64,000 bases of DNA from Cinnamomum chago (Eukaryota; Streptophyta; Magnoliopsida; Laurales; Lauraceae): assembly GCA_038049695.1 (NCBI GenBank), contig CP142461.1:38427501-38491500 (forward strand). The letters run 5' to 3'. Positions 11,431 to 22,000 of this stretch are shown one piece after another. A program made the translations under genes and the position numbers. The notes below the pieces were generated by a model that was not told the origin of the DNA, searched no databases, and saw nothing but the letters and a program-made list of their open reading frames with translations. Each line of letters begins with the position of its first letter. The stretch's first letter is position 1.

Positions 11431-13688
11431 TGTGACAACTAGATCGTCATTACGCTATCCTAATCGATGAGGCTACCATGAGCTGGTTATATCCAGGATG
11501 GATCGCTAAAGGATTTAGATGCGAATTCGGAGCATCAGGGAATTACGTGAGACGTTGGAGGGATTTTCCAGATTGGTACATGGTACATGCTCTCAGAGTT
11601 ATATCTTGCGAGGCCTCCTATTCTATTAGAAATTGTGCAGAGACGATCGAGGCCCTATATTGTTGTTGTTGCGGTTATGATTGGTGTTTGTTATCTTTTG
11701 ATGTTGATTATTAGTTGTTGATCATTGGTGTTGTATATATGATAGAGGGATGTTATTTTTAGGTCCATTTTTTCACTTTGATGTATGTATTATGATGTAT
11801 AAGATGTGTACAAGTGCATGTAGCATTTATAACGTGAGTGCATGCTTTGTAGTTTGACAGAGAAGTGCCTTGGTTGTGTGCATGATGATGGACTGGACTC
11901 CCTGAGGGGCACTGAGGGATCATGTGAAGTGTGTTTTCTTTTCTTTTTTTTTCTTAAAGGAGACAGGTTTTATACCCGATGATTTTTTAGGGTCTAAAAA
12001 AATAAGGGAGACTTTGGAGAAATCTCTTCATAGTTCCTCGAAATTCATGCCTATGCATGGAGTCTCACAGAGGGAGCATTAGTAGTTTCGAGTTAATAAA
12101 GCGAGATTTCATATAATAAAAAGAGAATAAGCACAATCTCTCATCAATCTAAACTTAGTAAGAAACATAGAATTAGGTTCTCAAACAACAGGGAGTACCT
12201 GAGTGTGTGACATTTGTGGCCTATGCAACTCTATGTTTTGAGGCATCCATAACATCAGGTATAGATGTGAATGCATACGCTAACGATCATCATATTTTAT
12301 CATGAAATCCCATGGCAGACAACGTCCATGGTATAAATAGTAGTCAAATTCAATATACGCATCGAATAGACATGATCCATAATTTCCATCAATCATTATC
12401 TTATTTCAAAGTCACAGGGAGTTGTGCACAAACAATACCCATAAAAAAATGCCCCAGCTTGTGGGATGTTTTGGATGTGATCGGGGTTGGGTTACCTGCA
12501 AAGTCTCAAAACAAACTTGTTAGTTTAATATTTTTAGGCCCCGTGCATAGTCTGGCTAAGGTAACATTTTTCTTTCTTGGTAAAAATGTCAGGGGGTACC
12601 TTTTTTTTAGCATTCAAGCTTTGAGAAAAACAAGATTGGGAATGGGACCTTTGGGATACATGTTTTTTTTCTTTTTGTACATTCAACTAAAGGTCATTAG
12701 TAAGAAGAGCATGCATGAAGTGAGTGTGTGTGCAACCTAGTGAGTGCTCGTGGCAGTTGTGTATGCGATGAGATGAGGACCTAGATTGGGAAGCCGTGCG
12801 AGATAAACATATATTCATAAGTATATATATATAAATATAAATGCCCTAGCATAAGACTAATGTTCATTTTGGCCGTGGGCGAGAATGTGAAGGTGGATTA
12901 GCCTCTCAATCCATGATTGTCACCTTGGTGGCAACATAATCTTCCCTAACTATCCTTTGGAGGTCGAACCCTCACGGGCCCCTTTTTGTAGCTACTTAGT
13001 CTTTTTGGTTTAACTCCAGAAAGTACTTGACCGTCCTCGAGTCTCATTTATGAGTTGTGTTCGTGTGTGGGGTGGTGAATCACTTTGCTACCTTAGTGTT
13101 GTGGTTTTCGACCACCTGCTGCTTAATTCACCTGATGAGTACCCATGTCACTCCAACGAGCCTAGTTCTAATAGAATTTTTTATTCTCTATTTTTTTGTT
13201 TTTTTTTCCTCGTTTTTGACATGTGACTGTGCAATGCCTGGGTCCCTTAAACTTTCTAATCAACTCATGTAATGAGCATTCGGCCAATGACTCCCAAACC
13301 AGGTGGCTTTAGGGCACTAGGCATGTAAATACCCCTACAGGCTTACTGGCTCGAGTTAAAAAGGCTATGAATCCAGACTTGTAAAAAAACAGCCATTATT
13401 TTCAAGACTTCTAACTAAACATTTTTTCTTCTCTCTTTTTTTTTTTTTGAGCAAATGGTCGAGAAGCTTTCATGACATGGGCGAACTCACCTACAAACCA
13501 TTACATTTGATGGCTTTAACCATGCAGAATTTGTGTGGGGCGGACTCACCATTTTGTGTATTTTAAAGTGTTGGTGTGTGTTTGAGTTCCAAGTTTGATC
13601 AGAGTGCATCTCTTCGGTCCTCCTATGGGATTTCTACAACTACGCTAAGGAGCAAGGAGGGTCATACTCCGTAAGAGATAGAGGAGGG

Positions 13689-14410
13689 TCAGACTGTGTA
13701 CCTTTTCAGGTACATAGCGTTCCATGGATTGGGGAGCTCTTCCCCTTCTGCATTTACTAGTTTGTATGCATTTCTAGAATATACTTCTTTAATTACATGA
13801 GGGCCTTCCCAATTGGGTCGTAACTTACCTCTGGGATGTGGAAGCTAGGATGGAGTGATGCGTTTCAGCACGAAATCACCAACTTTGAATTTTTGTTCTT
13901 TGACATGTTTACCGTAGGCTTTGGCGATTCGTTTCTGGTATACTTGTGCATGCTCTGTTGCTTTCATTCTTTTCTCGTCAAGTAGGTTTAGCTGAAGTAG
14001 CAATGCTTCTCTCCTCTGGTCTTCTGTCACATCTTCATTTAGCTGGATGCGCAGTGATGGATAAAGGACTTCGAGGGGAGGGACTGCTTCCATTCCTTAG
14101 GTCGAAGAGTAAGGGGGTTCCTCCCGTAGGAGTTTTTATAGAAGTTTGGTACACCCACAATGCTTTGACCAAATGGTCTGGCCAGTTACTATCTTTGGGG
14201 GTAATATGGGGTTGAACGATGCGGATCTATGTCATATTTTGTGCTCGACTCGTTTAATTGTTGGGATATGAATTGTGGACCATTGTCTGTTATGATTACC
14301 TTAGGGATGCCAAGTCAAGCTATTATGTTCTTTTTAACGAATTTGACTACGGAGGTAGCTTTAATGTTGACATATGCCTTAGTTGTTGTTGTTAATATGA
14401 ATGCCTCGGG
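13689..14410 (-). pseudogene. Tat-type integrase, core to C-terminus, broken
   Basis: On minus, conceptual translation shows an integrase core piece (VVKFVKKNIIA, stop, LGIPKVIITDNGPQF), with the second catalytic aspartate in TDNG. A damaged stretch follows, then TYGMEAVPPLEVLYPSLRIQL, KFKVGDFVLK, and the tail RGKLRPNWEGPHVIKEVYS to WNAMYLKRYTV with a stop at 13691-13689. This tail is characteristic of Tat/Athila integrases, which insert the DNA copy into the genome. The largest intact frame is 14093-13845. Stops and frame changes separate the pieces, and everything upstream of the core is gone. Confidence 0.85.
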
Positions 14411-14957
14411 CAGTTCTTAAATCTCCTAATGTTGTCAACCAAGCTACCCTCTTTAGTACCCACTAATTTAGAGACATCCATTCATCATTAATAATCGTGG
14501 CTCATAGGGTAGTCCCGGTTTTGAAGCAATAGGTAAAATCTACAACTGATCTCACTAATTCTACTCGTGACCTCTTATAGTCGCGATTGTTCTACTAGAG
14601 GGATTTTCCACCACTTCGGCTCGCCTATTCCTTTTATGATGATCAGACAATTGTGCTTTTATATTGTTTATACTTCTTCATTTTTTGGGTTTGTGATTTT
14701 TTTTGGGTTTTTAGGGTTTTTCTTATGGTTTTTTTTTTTCATAATCCAACGTAGTAACTAATTCATTCGGGCTTGCTTGAATTTACAGCCCTTCATTGGC
14801 ATGAAGCCTAGGGTCGGCCTAGCATGACTGTGATTTTCCATTGTGTGTGCTAGTGATGTGTTGCGCATTTTGAATATTTTGACTATTAGAAAACACGTGC
14901 GTTTAAGATCTCTTGACCTACGTGCTTTTATTAGTGGATATTTGGTCTGGGTCTTAT
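14411..14957 (-). other. Unassigned stretch between integrase remnant and repeat block
   Basis: No clear domain is visible on either strand. Reverse transcriptase and RNase H would be expected upstream of the integrase but cannot fit here, so a large deletion lies at or near this interval. The plus strand has T-rich low complexity at about 14680-14745. Confidence 0.5.
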
Positions 14958-15368
14958 CATTTTGCTCTCTCCGAAAACGAGAGCGTTGAAACAATTCCGA
15001 CCTCCGCCATCTGGGCTTGGTCTGATGACAACATATCTCACTTGTATTTTATTATGGTGTCTTCTTTGAAACCTGTGATTTGTTATTTGTAGTTCAGGTC
15101 CTAAAATGATGTATTTAGTCCATAAGTTTTTATTTTGGTTCATCCGGAAACGAGACCGTTGAAATATTTTAGACCTCCGCCATTTGGGCCTTGGTCTCAT
15201 ATTAAAGAGTTTCATGTGTCTCATTATGTTGATTTCTTTGAGAACGTGGATATGACTTCGCTCGTTGAAGCATTAAGATAAGGCTCTTATATTTGGGACC
15301 TTTAGTTTGCTCTCGCCGAAAACGAGAGCATTGAAATGTTTTGGACCTCCGCCATTTTGGCCTTGGCC
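14958..15368 (-). repeat. Three units with about 173-bp period and a hairpin core
   Basis: A core of about 64 bp recurs at 14959-15022, 15133-15197 and 15304-15368. It includes CCGAAAACGAGAGC and GACCTCCGCCAT. In the third copy GCTCTCG and CGAGAGC form a 7-bp stem around CCGAAAA. The units are not in a common reading frame. Confidence 0.75.
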
Positions 15369-17027
15369 TTAAAGAGTTTGAACAATTAGGAGATTTGTGA
15401 TCTTTGAATGATGATTCCCTATTTTTACTTGATGATCTCCGGTCTTTTGTTTTCCTATTTGACCCTCATCTTTTGTGTGAACCGTATGATTTTCCCTTTT
15501 TCTTCGGGTTCTAGGGTTTGTTGTAGTGCGTCTAGCTTCCTTAAATGTAGTTCGTCCATGTTTTGGAAGGTGTGCTCTAAATTTTCTTTGTAACCTAGTA
15601 GACTTACATCGTGAAAGTCTTTGACCAAGGGTGTAATCTTGAAGTTTTGGTTGTGTCACTACTGGATGGTCATGTGGGATAAGAATTTTTTCAGTCGTGT
15701 GGATTTTTACATTGTTCTTTGGGACTATCGGAATCTTAGGTGGCACGTTTGGGTTAACACCTGAAAGTTCTTCTACAGTCAAATCTTTGAAAGTCTTTCC
15801 TAGAGCTTTGGGAGTGGTCTCAATTCTTTCATGGAAACTAATTGGACCAAACTCTATTTGCCTTTCTAGTTTGGGAATAATCTCTGTTGTTGTGTTTGGA
15901 TTTTGATCTTTATGGGTAGGGTACCATTCTAGGTGAAGGATCGGAGTTGGATCAACTCTTGGTAGTTGTCTCTTCTCAAAGTATTCTACGTAATCTTGGC
16001 TCATGATTATTGGATTGGTCAAGGGCGGGCATGGTAAACCTTTTAGAATACTCTGAAGTCTTAGTCTCGCATTTAGATGGGCCTTAATCAGAGCTAGAAC
16101 ACAGTTAGGCTCTATCTCATTGTGGAAGTCATGTTTGCCCTCTAAGTTTGATTTAATTATATTGTTATCCTTTGATCTTCTACGAGGGTTTGACCTATGA
16201 GGCTCATTAGTCAAGACATCATTTGATTGTGGTTCCTCCTCTAGGGTCTTTTCTACTGAGTGGTTAGGGTCTTGATGAGGGCTTCCTTGTTGGATTTCAG
16301 TGGTAGGCCTAACAATCTCTTGGTGTTGATTCTTAGGTGGTGCTTTGGTTTCTATGATAGATTCGGATAGCTTTATTCGTTTTAATGTCATGCTCAACCT
16401 AATTGGCATCTTTCTGACCTCGGAATTGAGTTTCTCTATGTCCTCTTGTAATTCGTTAAACATGTTCGTATCTAGAAACTCAAATCCAGACTCTTTGTCA
16501 ACCTTTCTTGGTCCAGCTGGTGTTGGAATGGGGTCAAGATGCATTGGTTTGGGTTTAAGAAAGTCTTGTTCATCATTTGGTTGCATGTTTATTTCTCTTT
16601 GGATCATGATTTGGGTTTTGCATGATGGTCTGGGATTCAAGCTTTTTCGTTTGTAACGTGGTCTATGTCTTTTAGTGGTATTCGTCTTAGATTGAGATTC
16701 TGGATCTTGCATGATTTTGTTCATATGGGTTTGGTATTTTATTTCAAATGAAGATGGTTTAACCAGTCTATGAGTTTCCACACTTGATTCTAAGTCATTC
16801 GATTCAAACCTAACTGGTTCGTGTGTTTCAGATCTTATGACATCAAAATCTTTAATTAATTCATCCACTTGATCCATTTGATGGTCAAGTATCTTCATCG
16901 TCGTCGTGAATTTAGATTCTTCGTGTGGATCATTAGGTTGTACTGTCTCGTCTGTCTTCGAATGAATCGTTATGTCTTTTATTTGTTGTGTTGAATGATC
17001 TTCATTTGGTTGTGTTTGGGGTAGCAT
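15369..17027 (-). CDS. Unidentified 552-residue reading frame of the Tat/Ogre-like element
   Basis: ATG at 17027-17025 opens an uninterrupted 552-codon frame. The frame itself opens about 50 nt further upstream. The protein is hydrophilic and rich in K, E, N, P, T and H. It has basic stretches (TKRHRPRYKRKS near residue 118; RTTTNPRTRRKR near residue 500) and no visible membrane segment, zinc knuckle or protease motif. A more ordered part, about residues 300-440, includes LPCPPLTNPIIMSQDYVEYF and EIIPKLERQIEFGPISFHE. I do not recognise it. Its place 5' of pol on the sense strand fits either an extra ORF1, as Ogre elements have, or a divergent Gag. An open frame this long amid dead pol is notable. 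Confidence 0.55.
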   Translation of the reverse strand: MLPQTQPNEDHSTQQIKDITIHSKTDETVQPNDPHEESKFTTTMKILDHQMDQVDELIKDFDVIRSETHEPVRFESNDLESSVETHRLVKPSSFEIKYQTHMNKIMQDPESQSKTNTTKRHRPRYKRKSLNPRPSCKTQIMIQREINMQPNDEQDFLKPKPMHLDPIPTPAGPRKVDKESGFEFLDTNMFNELQEDIEKLNSEVRKMPIRLSMTLKRIKLSESIIETKAPPKNQHQEIVRPTTEIQQGSPHQDPNHSVEKTLEEEPQSNDVLTNEPHRSNPRRRSKDNNIIKSNLEGKHDFHNEIEPNCVLALIKAHLNARLRLQSILKGLPCPPLTNPIIMSQDYVEYFEKRQLPRVDPTPILHLEWYPTHKDQNPNTTTEIIPKLERQIEFGPISFHERIETTPKALGKTFKDLTVEELSGVNPNVPPKIPIVPKNNVKIHTTEKILIPHDHPVVTQPKLQDYTLGQRLSRCKSTRLQRKFRAHLPKHGRTTFKEARRTTTNPRTRRKRENHTVHTKDEGQIGKQKTGDHQVKIGNHHSKITNLLIVQTL

Positions 17028-17080
17028 TTGTGGTGTTGGTGTTTTTAATTGGATGATTGTTTGTGATTAATCTAGTTCGT

Positions 17081-18151
17081 TCATTTGATGGGTAGTGATC
17101 TGGGTTTTACCATCCCAAGGTGTTTCATGTTGTTCGTAATCTTCATTAAGCATATCATAAAAGTCGTCAGGAGGATGTCTTTAAAGATGGGGTCGTAAAT
17201 CTCATCAGAAGATTCAGAAGTTTGGTCTTTTGGTGGGTAATAGTTTACTTCAGGGGCTAAAGTTGTCAAATATGGAGGACCATAGGTCCAATTCTTGATC
17301 GCATGATCTGGTGGGTAGTTAGTTATGGGATATGGAGTGTCTATGATTTCTTCATTTTCGAGTTGATGGAAGGGAGCAAAATATGTTCTAAGAATTTGTA
17401 TCCCCTCTTCTACCTCGTAGCCCTTCCATAATGTTGGGATCTGGATCTCTTCGGTCATAAGTCTTCTTAGAGTTTCTGAGATGTGTCCAAGTTCCCATTC
17501 TAGGTATTCACCACCTATCAATTGTTCCTCTAGGGGCTTCCCCTTATTTGCATATGGATCATTCTTTGGAGTGATACTCTTAAACCAGTGCAAATTGGGC
17601 AACTCTAGCTCGCTTATGTCCACCATTTTAGCAAACTCTTCCTGGATCTGTTTTCGAGATACTTTGGTTTTGCGTGGTAAAAATGGATTTTGGGTTCTAG
17701 CATCTGTGGTTGGGTTTCTATCTAGGTTTTGATTGGATGTTTGACTAAGCTGGTTCGTCGAAACGTGAGTGGATTGTTGATATATGATTGTTGAAGATTG
17801 GGTTGGTGGATGGATTGAGTTGGATAGCATGGTTGGGCGTGGCTGGAATTGGTTAGTGATCATGGCAGGTAGTGTTGTTTGGTTGAATGGTGAGAGTTGG
17901 GTGGGATGATGGCTTTCACTGGTTGGCGCGGATTGGGATGATTGATAGGTTAGATAAGGATGCATGGTTATGGAAGGTTGGATTGGTTGATTGAATTGAT
18001 GAAGTTGGATGGTTTGGATTGGTGAAGGGATTTGATTGGATGGGATGGTTGGGATGGATTGGTAGGTTTGATTGGATCGGATGGTTTGGATTGGTGAGTG
18101 AGTTTGATTGGGTGAGATGGTTGGGTTGGATTGGATGGTTTGATTAGGCAA
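17081..18151 (-). CDS. Unidentified 356-residue frame, P/Q/N/S-rich then ordered
   Basis: The frame is open from about 18285, where it follows a TAA, to the stop at 17083-17081. No ATG marks the start, and 18151 is a TTG. Roughly the first 150 residues are low-complexity NQT/IPS/SNP repeats. After RKTKVSRKQIQEEF the sequence looks folded, with LPNLHWFKSITPKNDPYANK, LIGGEYLEWELGHISETLRR, IPTLWKGYEVEEGIQILR and YPPDHAIKNW. It overlaps the next upstream frame by about 60 nt and ends 54 nt before the 552-residue ATG. The three frames are probably one ancestral product or cluster broken by indels. Function unknown. Confidence 0.5.
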   Translation of the reverse strand: MPNQTIQSNPTISPNQTHSPIQTIRSNQTYQSIPTIPSNQIPSPIQTIQLHQFNQPIQPSITMHPYLTYQSSQSAPTSESHHPTQLSPFNQTTLPAMITNQFQPRPTMLSNSIHPPTQSSTIIYQQSTHVSTNQLSQTSNQNLDRNPTTDARTQNPFLPRKTKVSRKQIQEEFAKMVDISELELPNLHWFKSITPKNDPYANKGKPLEEQLIGGEYLEWELGHISETLRRLMTEEIQIPTLWKGYEVEEGIQILRTYFAPFHQLENEEIIDTPYPITNYPPDHAIKNWTYGPPYLTTLAPEVNYYPPKDQTSESSDEIYDPIFKDILLTTFMICLMKITNNMKHLGMVKPRSLPIK

Positions 18152-18225
18152 AGGAGTTTGATTGGATGAGATGATCTGGATGGATTGGTATGTTCGAATG
18201 AGAGCGATTAGGATTTGGTTTGTCG

Positions 18226-18636
18226 TTATAAACTGTGTATTTTGGATGTAGATTTGTTGATTATAAGGTTTAAATTTTGATTTATGTTATGATTAATGTT
18301 TTGATTATTTGAATTTGTGTGCATTGTGTTTTGATTTGGTTGAGTGTAATATTGTTGAGTTGGTTGGGAAGTGGTTTGATATGATTGGGGATGATGGATT
18401 GGGCCATGGTTTGGCCTCGTGTATTCGTAAGAGGTGTGATTGTTCAAGTCTTCGTGTGCGTAAAAGTGTCGTGTAGATCTAAGGGAAGAAGCTTGAGTTG
18501 TTATAGTTTGGTTGGAAAGGTATCGATAATTTTGTGTTTCCTTGTGGTAGTGTTGGTTTATATTCGTGTATGAGTTTAAGTTCTGAGAATCTTGAGTCGT
18601 GTGGTTCATGTAAGATTGGTAATTTGAGTTGAGCAT
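18226..18636 (-). CDS. Unidentified 136-residue N/Q/H/Y-rich frame
   Basis: ATG at 18636-18634 is the first long sense frame after the 5' LTR. The peptide is dominated by N, Q, H, T, S and Y (for example NQNINHNINQNLNLIIN) and looks disordered. It ends in TAA at 18228-18226, inside the start of the 356-residue frame. A frameshift probably separates it from the same ancestral protein. No domain is recognised. Confidence 0.4.
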   Translation of the reverse strand: MLNSNYQSYMNHTTQDSQNLNSYTNINQHYHKETQNYRYLSNQTITTQASSLRSTRHFYAHEDLNNHTSYEYTRPNHGPIHHPQSYQTTSQPTQQYYTQPNQNTMHTNSNNQNINHNINQNLNLIINKSTSKIHSL

Positions 18637-19061
18637 GTATGATGTTTAGGATGCAATTGTTTTTGTTCGATGTGGATTTTGATAGTCCATCTTATATTTG
18701 ATTTCTAAAGCAATTATCAAACAATGTCATGTAGCACCAAGAGAATTTTTTTGGTTCAAAATAGAAGGGAGGGGAGAGGAGAGAAATTTTTTTTTCTTTT
18801 TTTTTATAATCAAATTTTATTTTAGTGGTGAAAGGGGAAAGTTTTAATGATGTTTATTTCTTATGTTATAATTAGGGAAGGCTTAGTGGGCGGTCTAATC
18901 GGACCTCAGGTTTAATTTCAGACTATACTTATAACAACCCTAAACTGAATGGGACACGGACATCTGATCATTGATTGGATGTTCGTGTCCTAGAATAAAA
19001 CTCCAGAAAGACTCAAATAAGTGACAGGAAAACACAAGATGTCCCATCACGATCGCCGGGC
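18637..19061 (-). other. 5' leader and primer-site region of the Tat/Ogre-like element
   Basis: This lies between the 5' LTR and the first open frame. Next to the LTR the minus strand reads GCCCGGCGATCGTGATGGG. It only loosely resembles a tRNA-Arg-type primer site of the kind described for Ogre elements, so I do not call the site firmly. A purine-rich plus-strand run lies at about 18765-18790. Confidence 0.4.
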
Positions 19062-22000
19062 AGTTGGATGTGAATTTTGATCCCCCCGAGGAGGGAAATC
19101 GTCATTCATCTATGCGTGCTATTTAAAATTTACATCGAAAATGAGGATTCCGACTACCCTCAAAATCGACGGATCACGATCGCCAACTACAATAACGGTC
19201 GTAACACCGTTCTTCGATAAAAGCCGAAGAAGAATGGGAGAAAATAAATGGGTGGGTTCTTCCTCTCGTTTAATGTGTTGCCGGCAACACACGACGGTTT
19301 TCTTGTCACATTAATTTGGGTCTCTTTGGGTCTCTTTAATATAGGGTCAATTCAGGGTTATGAGTTAAAGTTCGAATAAAGATTAATCCTCACATAGCAA
19401 AATCATAGTATATCCAAGTGAAATAAAATAATTAAAATAAAGAAAATAAAAAGGGGGAGGTGCCAAATATTTAAGAAGAGGATCAGCCCCGTTCCCGGGT
19501 ACCCCCTTCTAATCCCTTGGCAAAATAGGGTTTAAATGCAGACTTTTCAAATCAAAATGATGATGCAAATGAGACTTTGACTTGTGATTTCTGTGTTTTT
19601 CGTGTGCGATACATGAGTGATAAAAAGTGAAAAGCCGATGAGCTGTAATTGATTGAAGGTGGCCGATGGGCCGGTGCTTATTTTAAAGGGGGCCGATGGG
19701 TCGTGATTGATTTAAAGGTGGCCGATGGGCCGAAATAAAAATATGTAAAGTGTGTGAAATCACTCATCTCATTTTATTATTCTCATTTATTCAATTTTAG
19801 AAATCAACTCTTCATTCCCTTTTATCATTAAGTTCGATTAAATATCTGGCACCTGAGGTGGAGGAAGAAATAAAGGAAAAATCTTTTTTGGGTTGATTTT
19901 GTAGGTTTTGTAGTTTTTAGGGATTTTTCATATTGGGGCTAGAAGGGCCTACCTAGAGAATTTTACTTGGATTTACGTGATTAATGCCTTATTACTGATC
20001 ATCGGATTAACCCTAACATAAGGTTCTAGACCGCCCACATCAGCTCTTCCGATCCCCTAACGGAACAACAAAAGTGATGGGACGAAACCTACTGCTCTAA
20101 ACTACCTAATGAGAGAAGTCTGATTTATTCCTAGGGTGCTAATAGCCTAAGTTTGGCAATTGTCGTACCTAAGCAATTTGGTTGAGTATGGTCTTAATTG
20201 GTTTGGTTCGTTTTAAATTGAAGGTTGATTAAGATTGATTTAGGGATGCTTTAAGGTTCTGATTAAGTTGTTTTTAAATATATTAAGATTTTGTTTAGGT
20301 TGTTTAAGGTTCTGGAGTTTTGGGTTTTACTCCAAATGATGGAAAGATGTCAAAATCAGCGAAACGGGGGCGACGGAGGACTTGGGCGCACCTATGGTTG
20401 CGTGTAGGTCACTCTGGTGACTCGGGCGCACATATAGTGGCGCCCAAGTGCCAGGTCTCGTGTGGCTTGGCTGGCGGTGAGGAATTGACTTGATCTTCGG
20501 AATTCGTAGGGTTTCTATTTGATGCAAGTCTCTATTTTGAAGTTATTTTTTGTTTTGGGTTGTTTTATTTCAATGATTCGAAGTCCGGAACTCGAAATGT
20601 AACTGAATTTCGCAACTTGAATTTGACAGAGGACTTGGGCGCATTTATATGTGCGCCTAAGTGGTTCTGTGCACTTGGGCGCACCAGTAGTGGCGCCCAA
20701 GTGGTGGCTTGATGTTCTTTGGTCGTCCGACTTTGATTCGAAGTCCCGGATGGGTTTAAGTTAATTAATTTTTTATTTTAGGACTGTTATAGGTTCTGTG
20801 ATGGTTCTAAGATGTTGATTGAGGTCAAGGTTCAAAGCGAATAAGGACTCGATGGTCCCCGGGGCTAGAATGAGTCTTGGGTGCACCTATGGTTGCGCCC
20901 AAGTGTCTGGTGCTTGGGTTTTAGTGCTTTCCGGGACTCGTTCACTTAAACTTGGATTTTCAGATGTTCTATGTTAACAAATCTATATTTCGGGTTGGTC
21001 TTGAGTCTTTAAACCTTAAATGTGGCAGTGGTTTGTGTTTAGGAGTTGAAACGCGATCGAAACGCACTTCGAGATTGGAACAGGGAGTTGGGCGCACTTG
21101 TGTGTGCGCCCAGGTTTCTAGGGTGACTTGGGCGCACCTGTAGGGGCGCCCAAGTGTCTATCTGTTGGGTGATTTCGAGTTCGTCCAATTCTAGAGTGTT
21201 TCTTAGTCGGATTCGGGTATTCCAATTTGTTCCTTGATTGAGGGATATCTTTATTCTTTAGATGTGAATTGTCTATTGTTTTAATTAGATCTTGACTAGG
21301 GTCTTAAAGTTTGAATTTAGGTGGGGGTTGTCAATTATAATTGTGTTGGTTAAGGTTCGAATTAAAGTTTGATTTGAGTTTGAAGTTCAGGTTATGATTT
21401 TATTAATTTGACTTTGTAAATTAAGGCTTGAATTAATGGTTTGTTGTTTAAATTTATCAATTGAGATTTTAATTGGATCTTTGAGTGATTAAGGTTTATT
21501 AATTAGGGTTTTGATTATAGTTTTGTTGATTAAGGATTGCTTAAAGTTTTTAATTAGGGGTTTTAGTTAAAGTATTTTATTAGGATTTATTAACTCGCTT
21601 AGGCACGAATAGAATAACCTAGGATTATCTACCTGATATCTATTATTTTTATAGATTTTTCTAGTTCTATTAATTTTTTTTATTCTCTTCTCTAATTACT
21701 AAAGAGTAAGATCAGAAGGGAAGGGTTTTATGCTATTGTGATTTTTTTGGTGTTTTATGCAATATTAATGTAATCTAACTTAAAGTGTATTGATTCAATA
21801 ATTCGAAGTCTATAAATTCAATAATCAGTTATAATCATCACAGAGATTCAACAACAATTTAAATGAAATGCAAGATGTGGAAAATGCGGGCCGGAAGACG
21901 AATTGGGGACTTGGGCGCATACACAGGGGCGCCTAAGTGTCTCCTCACTACTTGGGCGCACACACAGTGGCGCCCAAGTGTCTCCTCTGCGGGTTGTGAT

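Larger units (their letters stand above)
7859..13688 (-). other. Long non-coding zone between integrase and 3' LTR
   Basis: This 5.8-kb stretch has no recognisable protein domain on either strand. It holds a 38-bp tandem repeat (about 8115-8228), three copies of the LTR palindromic word (9256, 9295, 9392), T-rich and G/T-rich sequence around 9800-11300, and a possible plus-strand transcription unit (9459-11430). A large 3' region with little or no sense coding is known in several Tat-lineage elements. I see nothing else that I can support. Confidence 0.6.

Noticed and set aside
19040..19061. tRNA-Arg primer binding site for the Tat/Ogre-like element
   Set aside because: Only about six bases in a row fit what I recall of such sites, and the offset from the LTR end is wrong. 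Not called.
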